Shown here piece by piece: positions 45,750 to 54,455 of a DNA stretch of 55,672 nt (its first letter is position 1; each line of letters starts with the position of its first letter). The notes beneath the pieces are model-generated. The model did not search any database. It had not been told where the DNA came from and saw only the letters and a list, made by a program, of their open reading frames with translations. The stretch is from Clostridiales bacterium (GTDB taxonomy: Bacteria; Bacillota; Clostridia; Christensenellales; JAISNN01), in the NCBI GenBank assembly GCA_031289755.1, contig JAITOU010000002.1, positions 1-55,672 on the forward strand, in the 5' to 3' direction. Made by a program: the position numbers and the translations under genes.

Positions 45750-46904
45750 ATGAAAACAAATAATTTTAAACCGCACACCGTCTGCGTACACGGCGACGCG
45801 ACGAATGCCTTTGACGAGCGCACAGGCTCGGTAAGCGTACCTATCTATCAGAGCGCGACCTTTAAGCATCCGGGGCTTTATCAAAGCACGGGCTTCGACT
45901 ATTCGCGTATGCAAAATCCTACGCGTCTGTCTTTGGAAAAAACCGTCGCCGCCTTAGAAAACGGCACGGAAGCCTTCGCCTACTCTACGGGAATGGCGGC
46001 GGTAGCCAATATCGCGGAGCTTTTCGGTATAGGCGACCGCATTATCGCGTCGAACGACTTATACGGAGGCGTCATACGCCTTTTTAGAAACGTCACCGAA
46101 AAAAACGGCGTAGCAATCGATTTTGCCGACACATCGGACATAGGAGAAATAGCAAAAAAAATAACGCCTAATACAAAAGCCGTCTTTATCGAAACGCCGT
46201 CAAATCCTATGATGGACGTCGCCGATATAAAAGAAATCGGATTGCTCGCTCACAAGCTTAAGCTGCTGCTGATTGTAGACAATACCTTTCTCTCCCCTTA
46301 TTTTCAACAGCCCCTAAATCAAGGCGCGGACATCGTAGTCCACAGCGGCACAAAATTTTTATGCGGACACAACGACACGCTTTCGGGCTTTGTCATAGTC
46401 AAGGACGCGGCTTTGGGCGAAAAGATAAGATTTCTCTACAAGACAATCGGAGCGTGCCTTGCGCCTTTTGACTCTTGGCTAATGATTCGCGGTATCAAGA
46501 CCCTTGCGCTCAGAATGGAAAAGCAACAAGAAAACGCCTTTAAAATATGTGATTTTCTTTTGAGCCGCAGCGATGTCAAAAAGGTCTTATATCCCGGTCT
46601 GCCCTCGTCTAAGGGCTACGCGATTATGAAAAAACAGACGACGGGCTTTGGCAGCATGATATCCTTCGGCGTCGAATCCGCCGACTTGGCGGCAAGGATT
46701 TTGGCGGGCGTCAAGCTCATATCATTTGCGGAGAGCTTGGGCGGCGTCGAAACGCTCATCACCTATCCGACCGTTCAGACCCACGCCGACGTACCGATAG
46801 CCGAACGCGAAGCACGCGGTATCAACGACAAATTGCTCCGCCTGTCGGTGGGCATAGAAGATGCGGAAGATTTGATTGAAGACTTAAAAAAAGCCTTTAA
46901 ATAA
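45750..46904 (+). CDS. PLP-dependent trans-sulfuration enzyme (cystathionine gamma-synthase/lyase family)
   Basis: 384 residues. Cys/Met metabolism PLP family: YSRMQNPTRLSLEKTVAALE, IVDNTFLSPYFQQPL, and the PLP lysine Lys202 in VHSGTKFLCGHND. Members act as cystathionine gamma-synthase, cystathionine gamma-lyase or methionine gamma-lyase; residues visible here do not settle which. It is followed 65 bases later by a MalY/PatB lyase, a common pairing for moving sulfur between cysteine and methionine. A short stop-adjacent hairpin (GAGTG/CACTC) follows. Confidence 0.9.
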   Translation: MKTNNFKPHTVCVHGDATNAFDERTGSVSVPIYQSATFKHPGLYQSTGFDYSRMQNPTRLSLEKTVAALENGTEAFAYSTGMAAVANIAELFGIGDRIIASNDLYGGVIRLFRNVTEKNGVAIDFADTSDIGEIAKKITPNTKAVFIETPSNPMMDVADIKEIGLLAHKLKLLLIVDNTFLSPYFQQPLNQGADIVVHSGTKFLCGHNDTLSGFVIVKDAALGEKIRFLYKTIGACLAPFDSWLMIRGIKTLALRMEKQQENAFKICDFLLSRSDVKKVLYPGLPSSKGYAIMKKQTTGFGSMISFGVESADLAARILAGVKLISFAESLGGVETLITYPTVQTHADVPIAEREARGINDKLLRLSVGIEDAEDLIEDLKKAFK

Positions 46905-46969
46905 GAGTGAGGACACACTCTAAACAAAGTTATCACATTCAAAAATAAAAAATAAAATACGGGAACATT

Positions 46970-48178
46970 ATGGGCGACTTAGACAACATAACCGACTGTA
47001 AATATGATTTTGACTCTATAACCGACCGCAAAGGCACGGGTTCTTTAAAGCACGACTGCGCCGCCGAAAGGGGCAAGCCCGAAGGACTTATACCGCTATG
47101 GGTAGCCGATATGGATTTTCAAGTGCCGCCGGAAGTAATCGCCGCGCTCAAAAAAACGGCGGTACACGGTATCTTCGGCTATACCGAGCCTTACCCCGAA
47201 TACTTCGGAGTGCTTTGCGATTGGTTCAAACGCCGTTCGGGCTTTGTTCCCGAACGCGAATGGCATATCCAGACACCGGGAATAGTCTTTGCCTTAGCGG
47301 AATGCGTAAAGGCTTTTACTAAGGAAGGCGACGCCGTAATCATTCAACAGCCCGTCTATTATCCGTTCAGCGAAGTGGTCGTAGACAACGACAGACGGCT
47401 CGTCAACAGCGCGCTCGTCGTGCGCGGCGCGCAGTACACCGCAGATTTTGACGACTTTGAAAAGCAAATCGTCGAAAACGAAGTAAAGCTCTTTTTGCTT
47501 TGCAGTCCGCACAATCCCGTCGGCAGGGTCTGGACAAAGGACGAGCTTATCAGAATGGGCGAAATATGCTTAAAACACAACGTCATAATCGCCGCCGACG
47601 AAATACACGCAAATTTTGTTTTTAGCGGTCATACGCATCACAATTTTCTTACCTTAGACAAAAGATTTCATGCGATAACCGTGCTTTGCACGTCGCCCGG
47701 CAAGACCTTTAATATAGCCGGACTTCAACTGTCGGACATCTTTATCCCCGACCCTGCCTTAAAAGAAAAATTCCTGCGCGAACACCGCCGCAGCGGTTAC
47801 AGCCAGCTCAATACCTTTGCCCATTCGGGAGCGTTAGCGGCATACAAATACGGCGGCAATTGGCTCGACGCACTTTTAAAATACTTAGAAGCCAACAGAG
47901 ATTTTATCCAACGCTACATCGAACAAAATATTCACGGCATAGATTTTTTTCTCCCCGAAGGCACTTACCTTGCATGGCTCGATTTTAGAAAGCTCAATCT
48001 GACGTATAAGGAACAAAAGGAATTGATAATAAACAAAGCCGGACTTTGGCTCGATTCCGGCTTGATTTTCGGACACGGCGGAGCGGGCTTCGAGCGGCTC
48101 AACTTTGCGTGTCCGAGAGTCTTATTGGAGCAGGCTCTGGAACAACTAAAAAACGCCGTGGACCATATAAAAAAATAG
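46970..48178 (+). CDS. MalY/PatB-family cystathionine beta-lyase
   Basis: 402 residues, fold-type I aminotransferase: LWVADMDFQVP near 43, SPHNPVGRVWTKDEL, AADEIHANFVF and the PLP lysine Lys245 in TSPGKTFNIAGL. This family cleaves C-S bonds in cystathionine or cystine-like substrates. It is the last gene of the pair and followed by a terminator. Confidence 0.92.
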   Translation: MGDLDNITDCKYDFDSITDRKGTGSLKHDCAAERGKPEGLIPLWVADMDFQVPPEVIAALKKTAVHGIFGYTEPYPEYFGVLCDWFKRRSGFVPEREWHIQTPGIVFALAECVKAFTKEGDAVIIQQPVYYPFSEVVVDNDRRLVNSALVVRGAQYTADFDDFEKQIVENEVKLFLLCSPHNPVGRVWTKDELIRMGEICLKHNVIIAADEIHANFVFSGHTHHNFLTLDKRFHAITVLCTSPGKTFNIAGLQLSDIFIPDPALKEKFLREHRRSGYSQLNTFAHSGALAAYKYGGNWLDALLKYLEANRDFIQRYIEQNIHGIDFFLPEGTYLAWLDFRKLNLTYKEQKELIINKAGLWLDSGLIFGHGGAGFERLNFACPRVLLEQALEQLKNAVDHIKK

Positions 48179-48205
48179 CCGTTTAAGTTAGGATTTAAGT
48201 CTAAT
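48178..48205. repeat. Solo arm of the 161-bp element after the PatB stop
   Basis: On the minus strand TAGACTTAAATCCTAACTTA followed by AACGGC matches the ends of copy D (54456-54616). It begins at the stop codon and runs to the terminator. Confidence 0.55.
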
Positions 48206-48206
48206 G

Positions 48207-48245
48207 AAAAAACCCTTTAAACATAAATGTTTAAGGGGTTTTTTC
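48207..48245 (+). terminator. Terminator of the trans-sulfuration operon
   Basis: AAAAAACCCTTTAAACA and TGTTTAAGGGGTTTTTT pair around TAAA, ending in a T run. Confidence 0.9.
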
Positions 48246-48311
48246 TTGGGGGGGGATTTTCTCCAATCTATATCAGGTAATCCAATCGTGCAATGTAAAT
48301 GCCGCTAAAAA

Positions 48312-49994
48312 TTAGCAGTCGGGGTCTATCGGGGCTAACTCCTCTTCTCCGCCGCCGCCGCTTTGCGATGACGTTCCGCCGCCCGAAGAACCGCCGACGG
48401 TCGCCGTTATGAGAGACGCGGGGAGCTTAGAAAACACCGACGCTATGCCCGACAAGGCGTTTATCGTGTTTATTTTGCCCGTATCCTGCAATTCTTCCCA
48501 CTCGTATTCCGCTTCGTACCATGCGAGAGCGTTTGCGGCTTCGCCGTCTGCGTTTGTGTTGTCCTTAGAATATATCAAAAGCGTTGCCGAAGCTATTTTT
48601 GGATAGCTTTCTTCTCCGTATACTACCTTTTGATATCCCCCGTTATAATCCAAATAATCGGGAGTATGCCATGTACTTTCAAAATCGGGTATATAGCTCA
48701 ACAGCTTAGCGTAAAGCTTGGAATATTTCGTTTGGATATTCAGTATATCACCGTCGGCATACAGCGTGCCGGCGATACTCAGTGACAAGTCGTAATTCTC
48801 TTTTAGCAGTCTGTAATTCGTGCCGTCAATATCGGCACTCTCCGTACCGTTGACCTTATATATGGCTTGACCCGTGCCGTCAAGGCTGAAATCAAAGAAG
48901 TAAACTCTCTCCGCTCCGATATTTTTTGCCGCTTGATTGACATAGTACGCTAAGCCTTGCGTGTAGGGATTCCATATTCCGCCGAAGAAGAGTGCAAATT
49001 CCTTTCTGACGGAAAACATATCGATAAGCTCATAATACGTCACAGAACGGAAAACATGGCTTTCTCCCGGTTTGAGATGGAGCGTTTCGCCGTTAGCGCC
49101 GCCGAAATAATCGTATTCGTCGGCTCTGATAAGTCCCGAGCCGTTACCCCTGACGGTCTTTTTCAAGCTTTCAAATACGTTATGGAGCTTATAAGTATAA
49201 GCGTCTTTCTTAGCCGTATCGTTCAATTCGCCTTGTGCGTATACGTCGTCGGCAAGCGCGATGACGGGCGACAAAACTACACCGCCGCCCGTTTGTACGG
49301 CGTAGGATTTATTGTACGCAAGCAGGGTCGGCACTTTGATTTTTGGAAGATTTTCCGTAGCGTCGAGAAGGAGCCTGCCGCCCGTCAAGACTTGATTTGC
49401 ACCGTCTTTATAAGCCGCATATTCGGTATACTCATTGATTACCGTGCTTTTTTTTGTCTTAATCTCTTCGGTGTTTCCGCTGATTGCCGTATAGTTTGTA
49501 AGGCGTTCGGTTATCTTTTTATACAAATAATTGTACTCGTATTCCGGAGCGGAAATATCCGTAAAGATACCGTCGGCTTCGCCTATTCCGCCGTCGAGCT
49601 TAAAGTCAAAGACGTAAATACGCGCTATGCCGTGAGCCTTTGCCGTTTCGTTGATATACGGAATAACCTCCTGCGTCGCCGCGCTCCACGCTCCGCCGAA
49701 AAGTATCACATAATTGCCTTCGCTGTTTAATATTTTATCCAAATTATCCCAGGTTACGGCTTGAAAGATATTGTTCTTATCGTCGAGCTTTGCATACGCG
49801 CTCTCGAAATAATTGTAACCGCCGTCGTCGACCGTTCCGCCGCCGTCCTTGCCGAAATCACTCAAAACCAAGACCGATATGAGCAAAACAACCACTACTA
49901 CTATGATAGCCGGCTTTAAATATTTTTTTAATTTTTCCGACTCAAAAAAATTTTTAAAGGTAGTCTTTATATCTTTTTTCGTTTTTTCCGCCAT
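48312..49994 (-). CDS. Membrane-anchored tandem thioredoxin-fold protein with a C-terminal cysteine
   Basis: 560 residues from the ATG at 49994 (GGGGG 8 bases upstream); the ATG at 50009 overlaps the tcyP stop as TAATG. One helix at about 27-45 anchors it, with the bulk outside. Two related domains follow: VILFGGAWSAATQEVIPYIN with IYVFDFKLDG (first) and LFFGGIWNPYTQGLAYYVN with VYFFDFSLDG (second). These match the strand-WCxxC-helix start of thioredoxins, but the cysteines are absent (WSAAT, WNPYT). A cis-proline-like KVPTLLAY is present in the first domain; the second has SATLLIY. A Gly/Ser-rich tail ends in ...PIDPDC: this terminal Cys is the only one in the protein. Coupling to a cystine transporter suggests a thiol or cystine-related role; this is inference. 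Confidence 0.75.
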   Translation of the reverse strand: MAEKTKKDIKTTFKNFFESEKLKKYLKPAIIVVVVVLLISVLVLSDFGKDGGGTVDDGGYNYFESAYAKLDDKNNIFQAVTWDNLDKILNSEGNYVILFGGAWSAATQEVIPYINETAKAHGIARIYVFDFKLDGGIGEADGIFTDISAPEYEYNYLYKKITERLTNYTAISGNTEEIKTKKSTVINEYTEYAAYKDGANQVLTGGRLLLDATENLPKIKVPTLLAYNKSYAVQTGGGVVLSPVIALADDVYAQGELNDTAKKDAYTYKLHNVFESLKKTVRGNGSGLIRADEYDYFGGANGETLHLKPGESHVFRSVTYYELIDMFSVRKEFALFFGGIWNPYTQGLAYYVNQAAKNIGAERVYFFDFSLDGTGQAIYKVNGTESADIDGTNYRLLKENYDLSLSIAGTLYADGDILNIQTKYSKLYAKLLSYIPDFESTWHTPDYLDYNGGYQKVVYGEESYPKIASATLLIYSKDNTNADGEAANALAWYEAEYEWEELQDTGKINTINALSGIASVFSKLPASLITATVGGSSGGGTSSQSGGGGEEELAPIDPDC

Positions 49995-50008
49995 TGCTTC
50001 TTCCCCCA

Positions 50009-51388
50009 TTAATTGTGCGGCGTTTCCGCTAAAATTTCTTTTGCGCCGACCTTATTTTTATCTTTCTTTTTTTCAAATCTTGTCACAAATATTCCCGCCA
50101 ATATACTGTCGCTGACGTTGACCAACGTCCTGCCCATGTCTATGATAAAGTCTACGGATATGAGTATCGCCACAAGCTCTATCGGCAGTCCCATCAGTGA
50201 CAGGACGAGCAAGGATACGTTTGTCGCGCCGCCGCCTACTCCGGCAGTGCCTATCGAAGCTATCACGACATAGATGACCAACGGCACCAAAAACGACAGC
50301 GACCATACGTTCCAATCCATTCCCGCCTGCCCCTGAACCAAGCCGACCAAGATGACCAATATCGTGGGATATACTCCGGCGCAGCCGTTCTGACCTATAC
50401 ACGTTCCGAGCGTTCCGGCGAGATTTGCATTGGCTTCGTCGACGCCGAGATTTTTTTGAGCCGCTATCGTCAAAGGCAAGGTCGCGGCACTGCTGCGCGA
50501 CGAAAAGGCAAAGAGCAGTGCGGCGGAAGATTTTTTGATAAATTTTGCCGGACTCACCCCGCTCAAAAAGGCTATCAAAAGATGTAACAAAAACACCGCG
50601 CCGAGAGCCACAAAGGATATTATGATGATAAAGCCTAATTGCAGGATAAATTGCCAGCTTCCCGACGCCGCCCTGACGGCTATTATCGCGAGAATGCCGT
50701 ACGGCGTAAAGGATATGACAAAATCCACAATCTGCATGACTATCTCGTAAGCCGTTTCGAGCAAGCTCTCAAATCTCTCTCCGATGACGCGGTTTTCTTT
50801 TTTGACCGCGAGATAAGCAAAGCCTATAAGCGCGGCTACTATGACGACCGGCAAGACCGAGCTTGACGCCAATGCCGCAAAGAGATTTGACGGCACAAGG
50901 TCAAGGAGCGTTTCGGCGACGTCCGCCGGCTCTGCCCCCGCCTTATTAAAGGATATGAGCTTATCCGCGCTCAAACCCGAGATTTTTACTATCACGATAG
51001 TGACTATCGCCGAAACCGCCGTCGTCACAAGCAAAAAGCCGATAATCCTGCCCGCCTTTCGCGAACCGTCCGACGCTCCCGTAAACTTTGTAATGGCGTT
51101 GATTATCGACACGGTAACCAAAGGCACTATGACGAGCTGCAACGCCTTTGTAAAGCCCGAACCGATAATGCTCACCCATTTTTTGACGACCGTTCCGGCA
51201 AGCCCCGTCGTCTCCGCTCCGAAAAAAAGCTGAAGCGAGATACCGAAAATCAAGCCCAAACCGAGCGCAATCGAAACCCTTGCCGAAAAACCGAGCTTTG
51301 TCTTTTTTTGCAATACGGCAAGCAGGGCTATAAACCCCGCGAAAACGACCAAGCTTATTATCGCCGCCAAGCTCTCTTTAGTCAACAT
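50009..51388 (-). CDS. tcyP: TcyP-like L-cystine symporter (SDF/DAACS family)
   Basis: 459 residues from the ATG at 51388, with a GGGGGGCGG element just upstream; a longer in-frame start at 51421 is less likely. About nine or ten membrane segments. Family motifs: FSSRSSAATLPLTIAAQKN in re-entrant loop HP1, IGQNGCAGVYPTILVIL, and VNVSDSILAG near the end. Length and the early LGFSARVSIALGLGLIFGI match TcyP of Bacillus better than glutamate carriers. The divergent Rrf2 regulator and nearby C-S lyases support cystine as substrate. Confidence 0.8.
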   Translation of the reverse strand: MLTKESLAAIISLVVFAGFIALLAVLQKKTKLGFSARVSIALGLGLIFGISLQLFFGAETTGLAGTVVKKWVSIIGSGFTKALQLVIVPLVTVSIINAITKFTGASDGSRKAGRIIGFLLVTTAVSAIVTIVIVKISGLSADKLISFNKAGAEPADVAETLLDLVPSNLFAALASSSVLPVVIVAALIGFAYLAVKKENRVIGERFESLLETAYEIVMQIVDFVISFTPYGILAIIAVRAASGSWQFILQLGFIIIISFVALGAVFLLHLLIAFLSGVSPAKFIKKSSAALLFAFSSRSSAATLPLTIAAQKNLGVDEANANLAGTLGTCIGQNGCAGVYPTILVILVGLVQGQAGMDWNVWSLSFLVPLVIYVVIASIGTAGVGGGATNVSLLVLSLMGLPIELVAILISVDFIIDMGRTLVNVSDSILAGIFVTRFEKKKDKNKVGAKEILAETPHN

Positions 51389-51484
51389 ATCCGCCCCCCG
51401 AAGCCGCTTATGCGGCGTCACAAATTCGTTTGTATTACCGATGCCGAAGATTGATTATTCACATCAATAATCAACTGTTTTTGT

Positions 51485-51522
51485 ATGTTTTAGAAAACAT
51501 ATCATAAATATATGTTTAATAT
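51485..51522. promoter_or_regulatory. Candidate operator in the tcyP leader
   Basis: Contains the perfect palindrome ATGTTTTAGAAAACAT (51485-51500), the inverted repeat AAACATAT-7-ATATGTTT (51495-51517), and on the minus strand ATATTAAACATATA (51509-51522), which recurs at 51651-51664 before the regulator gene. Confidence 0.6.
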
Positions 51523-51528
51523 GGTAAT

Positions 51529-51557
51529 ATTTTATGCTTAGATTGTCTTTTTGTCAA
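51529..51557 (-). promoter_or_regulatory. Promoter of tcyP
   Basis: Minus strand TTGACA (51552-51557), 17-base spacer, TAAAAT (51529-51534). The shared 14-bp motif starts 6 bases downstream of the -10. Confidence 0.75.
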
Positions 51558-51619
51558 CCGTTTTAATACCGTTTTTATAAGGTTTTTAAAAAATTAATGC
51601 GCCGTTAAAAGAAATTCTA

Positions 51620-51648
51620 TTGATTTTTTTTTGAATTTGCTTTAAAAT
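51620..51648 (+). promoter_or_regulatory. Promoter of the Rrf2 regulator gene
   Basis: TTGATT (51620-51625), 17-base spacer, TAAAAT (51643-51648). The motif ATATTAAACATATA (51651-51664) starts 2 bases after the -10, where a bound repressor would block transcription. Confidence 0.65.
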
Positions 51649-51705
51649 ATATATTAAACATATAATCTTACTTTAAGACCGACGAAAAAACGGAGGTATA
51701 TCAAA

Positions 51706-52140
51706 ATGAGAATATCTACAAAAGGACGTTACGGTATGGCCGTGATGGTCTGTCTGGCGGAAAATCCCGGTCAGCAACAAACCGCCGTCGACATAGCAAA
51801 AAAGCTCGGCATTTCAAAAATCTATTTGGAACAGGTTCTTTCGCTATTAAAAAACGCCGGACTTGTCCAATCGGTCAAGGGCTCGCAGGGCGGATATTTC
51901 ATCGACACCACCACCGACAAGATAACGGCTCTCGATATATTAAAGGCGACCGAAACGGGTCTTTTTGAACGCACGGAGGTTTCGCTTGACGAACCGTCTG
52001 CCTACATCGAAAAAGCCGTCCAAAATACCGTCTGGGAGCCTTTGGACAAAGCCATATGCAGCTTCTTAAAGAGTACCACCCTAAAAGCCGTACTCGACAA
52101 CAGCAAAACTATGGGAACGGGATATATGTTTTATATTTGA
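51706..52140 (+). CDS. cymR: Rrf2-family regulator, CymR-like
   Basis: 144 residues. Winged helix start MRISTKGRYGMAVMVCLAEN, recognition part KLGISKIYLEQVLSLLKNAG and wing VKGSQGGYFI are typical of Rrf2. The three-cysteine iron-sulfur site of IscR is missing (only two isolated Cys), which fits CymR, the cysteine-metabolism repressor of Gram-positives. It is divergent from tcyP and shares a 14-bp motif with it, suggesting it controls both. GGAGG lies 11 bases before the ATG. Confidence 0.82.
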   Translation: MRISTKGRYGMAVMVCLAENPGQQQTAVDIAKKLGISKIYLEQVLSLLKNAGLVQSVKGSQGGYFIDTTTDKITALDILKATETGLFERTEVSLDEPSAYIEKAVQNTVWEPLDKAICSFLKSTTLKAVLDNSKTMGTGYMFYI

Positions 52141-52213
52141 AAAGACGAAAACTTATGCAGCATCGTAAAGCGTTTAAACGTAATTTTTTTAAGGCTTCCC
52201 TATCGCAAATCAG

Positions 52214-52358
52214 GGTGTGCTGACACTAATTTTGGGGCTATTTTTGCGGCTGTCAAGGCGCTTTTGACGACGCGTAGCAGAGCTACGTTAGGATAAAGCA
52301 ACGCAGACGGATGCAAAAAGCGGCAAAATACGCCGATAGCACGCAGCGTCCGCACGCC
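52214..52358. repeat. 145-bp palindromic element, copy E
   Basis: Ends GGTGTGCTGACACT and, on the other strand, GGCGTGCGGACGCT. The core is GCGCTTTTGACGACGCGTAG, CAGAGCTACG, TTAGGATAAAGC. GCTTT pairs with AAAGC here while other copies have GCATTT with AAATGC, a compensated change. Confidence 0.8.
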
Positions 52359-52363
52359 TAAAA

Positions 52364-52408
52364 AAAAGACTGTCTATATCGGGCGTATGCCCTATCGACA
52401 GTCTTTTA
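52364..52408. terminator. Bidirectional terminator between cymR and the acidic zinc-ribbon gene
   Basis: AAAAGACTGTC and GACAGTCTTTT form an 11-bp stem with an inner GGGC/GCCC hairpin. Confidence 0.85.
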
Positions 52409-52489
52409 TAATTTTGACCGATATTTTTATCGGCAGTTTATTTTAACGGTGAGTTTATTTGAACGGCAGTTTATTTTAACGCCGAACAA

Positions 52490-52957
52490 TTATTCGTCGT
52501 CGTCATCTTCGTCGTCATCTTCGTCGTCGCCGTCTTCAAATTCGGAAATATCGTAGTCGAAATCGTCTTCCTCTTCTTCTGCCTGCTCTTCTTCAAATTC
52601 TTCCTCGTCGTCGTCCCATGCCTCTTCCTCTTCGGCGATTTCACTCAAAGGAATCAATATCTCTTCCTCTTCGGTCACTTCTTCGTCAAGGAAGGTTCTC
52701 CAATTATCGTCGCTCTCTTCTTCTTCTTTGACAAAGACGGTTTTGAGCTTGTTGGCGCGGCAAGACGCGCACATTTCCTCGTCCTCGAGAATGTAGCTCG
52801 TCTTACAGACGGGACAAAGCTCTAAAAAATCGTCGTCCTCGTCTTCGAGTAATTTTACATCGCCGATATGCAGCTCTGCCTTGCAGACCATACAAAGGTC
52901 GTGGTCGCTCAAAATGTAGTTTAAGTCGCATCGCGGACATTTTTTGTAATTAGACAT
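52490..52957 (-). CDS. Acidic double zinc-ribbon protein
   Basis: 155 residues. Two zinc ribbons with the same pattern, CPRCDLNYILSDHDLCMVC (residues 7-25) and CPVCKTSYILEDEEMCASC (about 48-66), then about 85 residues that are mostly Glu and Asp, ending in an almost pure acidic tail. Similar small proteins occur in Bacillota without known function. Nucleic-acid mimicry or binding to a basic partner is possible but speculative. Confidence 0.8.
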   Translation of the reverse strand: MSNYKKCPRCDLNYILSDHDLCMVCKAELHIGDVKLLEDEDDDFLELCPVCKTSYILEDEEMCASCRANKLKTVFVKEEEESDDNWRTFLDEEVTEEEEILIPLSEIAEEEEAWDDDEEEFEEEQAEEEEDDFDYDISEFEDGDDEDDDEDDDDE

Positions 52958-53454
52958 ATACGCTCCGAATATATTTTTTTATCTGTACAGCCGTTTCAAA
53001 AGCAATAATTTTAAGAAACGGCTTTTTTTAAAAAACAAAGTTTCTTACCCTATCTAAAAATCATATATTATCATATGAATTTAGAAATAGAATATACAAA
53101 ACGCTCCAAAAATGTTACACCGTTGCCGCGCTTTATTTTCGCATTAATTATAGTTAAAACCGACGGTCATGTAAACTGTTTTTGACCTTATTTTAAATAT
53201 TTTTTTATTTTTTTTTGTATTTTTTTCGGAAACGCACAAAATGCGGAGTAAACTCACCCGCAACCCGACATAAGCGGACGGCGGTACAAAAAAACCGCTT
53301 GCCAAAATTTGCCGAACGGTTTAAAATATATACCGTAACGATAAAATAAGAGTTTCGGAGAATGAACCGTAAAAGACGCCGCCGAAAATCTCGGCGGCAT
53401 CATAAAGGCATTATTATAATCCGGCGGCGTTATTTAATTGTCGGTAGGTTTTAT
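52958..53454. other. Intergenic region with a plus-strand terminator-like hairpin
   Basis: No gene recognised. AGCCGTTTC (52989-52997) and GAAACGGCT (53015-53023) form a 9-bp stem followed by a T run on the plus strand, although no plus-strand gene precedes it. A second hairpin GCCGCCGA/TCGGCGGC lies at about 53382-53402. Confidence 0.5.
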
Positions 53455-53617
53455 TAGATTAATCCTATAACCTATATGACGAACAGATTTTAGCGGATTT
53501 TGGGCTTATACAAGGCGCATTTGACGCTGTATAGCATAAGCTACATTAGGAAAAGGCAACGCCGTATAAGGCAAAAAGACGCACAAGCTGTCGGCGGATA
53601 GGTATATGACTAATCTA
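53455..53617. repeat. 163-bp palindromic element, copy B
   Basis: Starts TAGATTAATCC and ends GACTAATCTA; the core is GCATTTGACGCTGTATAGCA followed by TAAGCTACATTAGG. It aligns with copy A over its whole length and ends 4 bases before the spo0A stop codon. Confidence 0.85.
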
Positions 53618-53621
53618 TTGA

Positions 53622-54410
53622 TTAAGCCCCTTCGAGAAGCATTTTGTCGGCGACGAGAGCGATAAATTCTCCGTTTGTCGGCTTGTCGCTCGCCGTATAG
53701 ATTTTTATTCCGAAAATATTGTTTATGTTTTCTATCTTTCCCCTGCTCCACGCCACTTCTATGGCGTGCCTTATGGCGCGCTCGACCTTGCTCGAACTCG
53801 TGTCGTATTTTTCGGCTATATTCGGATAGAGCTTTTTGGTGATATTGTTGATGATTTCAGGATTGTTGATAGCCATTTTGATGGCTTCTCTCAAAAACTG
53901 GTAACCCTTTATATGCGCCGGTATGCCGACGGAAATAAATATATTGGCAATTTTTTCGTCGACGGAATTGACTCTTTTTTCTCTCTGAAACACGGGCGGA
54001 ATTTTGTCATCCGACGTATAGAGCTTTTTTTGTTGCTTGTTTATAGAAAATTCTATGATACGCTCCTTTAAGGCGTCGAACGAAACGGGCTTGTGCATAT
54101 AATAATTCGCGCCTAATTGCAACGCACGTTCGATAAAGGATTCGCTTTTGATTTGCGAAAGTATTATGACCAAGGGCGGCCGCATATGCTTTGAACCTAA
54201 TTCCGTCAAGACGGAATAACCGTCGGCTTCCGGCATTATCAAATCCAAAAGCAGCACGTCGGGCATCTCCGACTCCACCGCCGCAACGGCTTCGAGTCCG
54301 TTCGCGCAGACAAACCTGACGTCAAACGAGTCTTCTTTTTCTAAGTGGCTCTTTAGTAATTCGCTGAATTCACGGTTATCTTCTGCAATGATGATTTTTA
54401 ATTTGCTCAT
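53622..54410 (-). CDS. spo0A: Sporulation master regulator Spo0A
   Basis: 262 residues from the ATG at 54410, with GGGAGGG 7 bases upstream. The receiver domain has the acidic pocket AED and phosphoacceptor Asp56 in LLLDLIMP, with the Lys in MHKPVSF. The C-terminal effector domain has the Spo0A signatures VGIPAHIKGYQFLREAI and VERAIRHAIEVAWSRG. It starts the commitment to sporulation and binds 0A boxes. spoIVB, its usual neighbour, is not seen. Palindromic elements lie on both sides. Confidence 0.98.
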   Translation of the reverse strand: MSKLKIIIAEDNREFSELLKSHLEKEDSFDVRFVCANGLEAVAAVESEMPDVLLLDLIMPEADGYSVLTELGSKHMRPPLVIILSQIKSESFIERALQLGANYYMHKPVSFDALKERIIEFSINKQQKKLYTSDDKIPPVFQREKRVNSVDEKIANIFISVGIPAHIKGYQFLREAIKMAINNPEIINNITKKLYPNIAEKYDTSSSKVERAIRHAIEVAWSRGKIENINNIFGIKIYTASDKPTNGEFIALVADKMLLEGA

Positions 54411-54455
54411 TAAAATCCCTCCCATTGCTAATCGCAATTTATGCGTCAAAAATAT

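Noticed and set aside
53361..53456. Short very basic ORF (MNRKRRRRKS...) after CGGAG
   Set aside because: The ribosome site is only about 1 base from the ATG, and the Arg codons come from a GCCGCC/GGCGGC hairpin.
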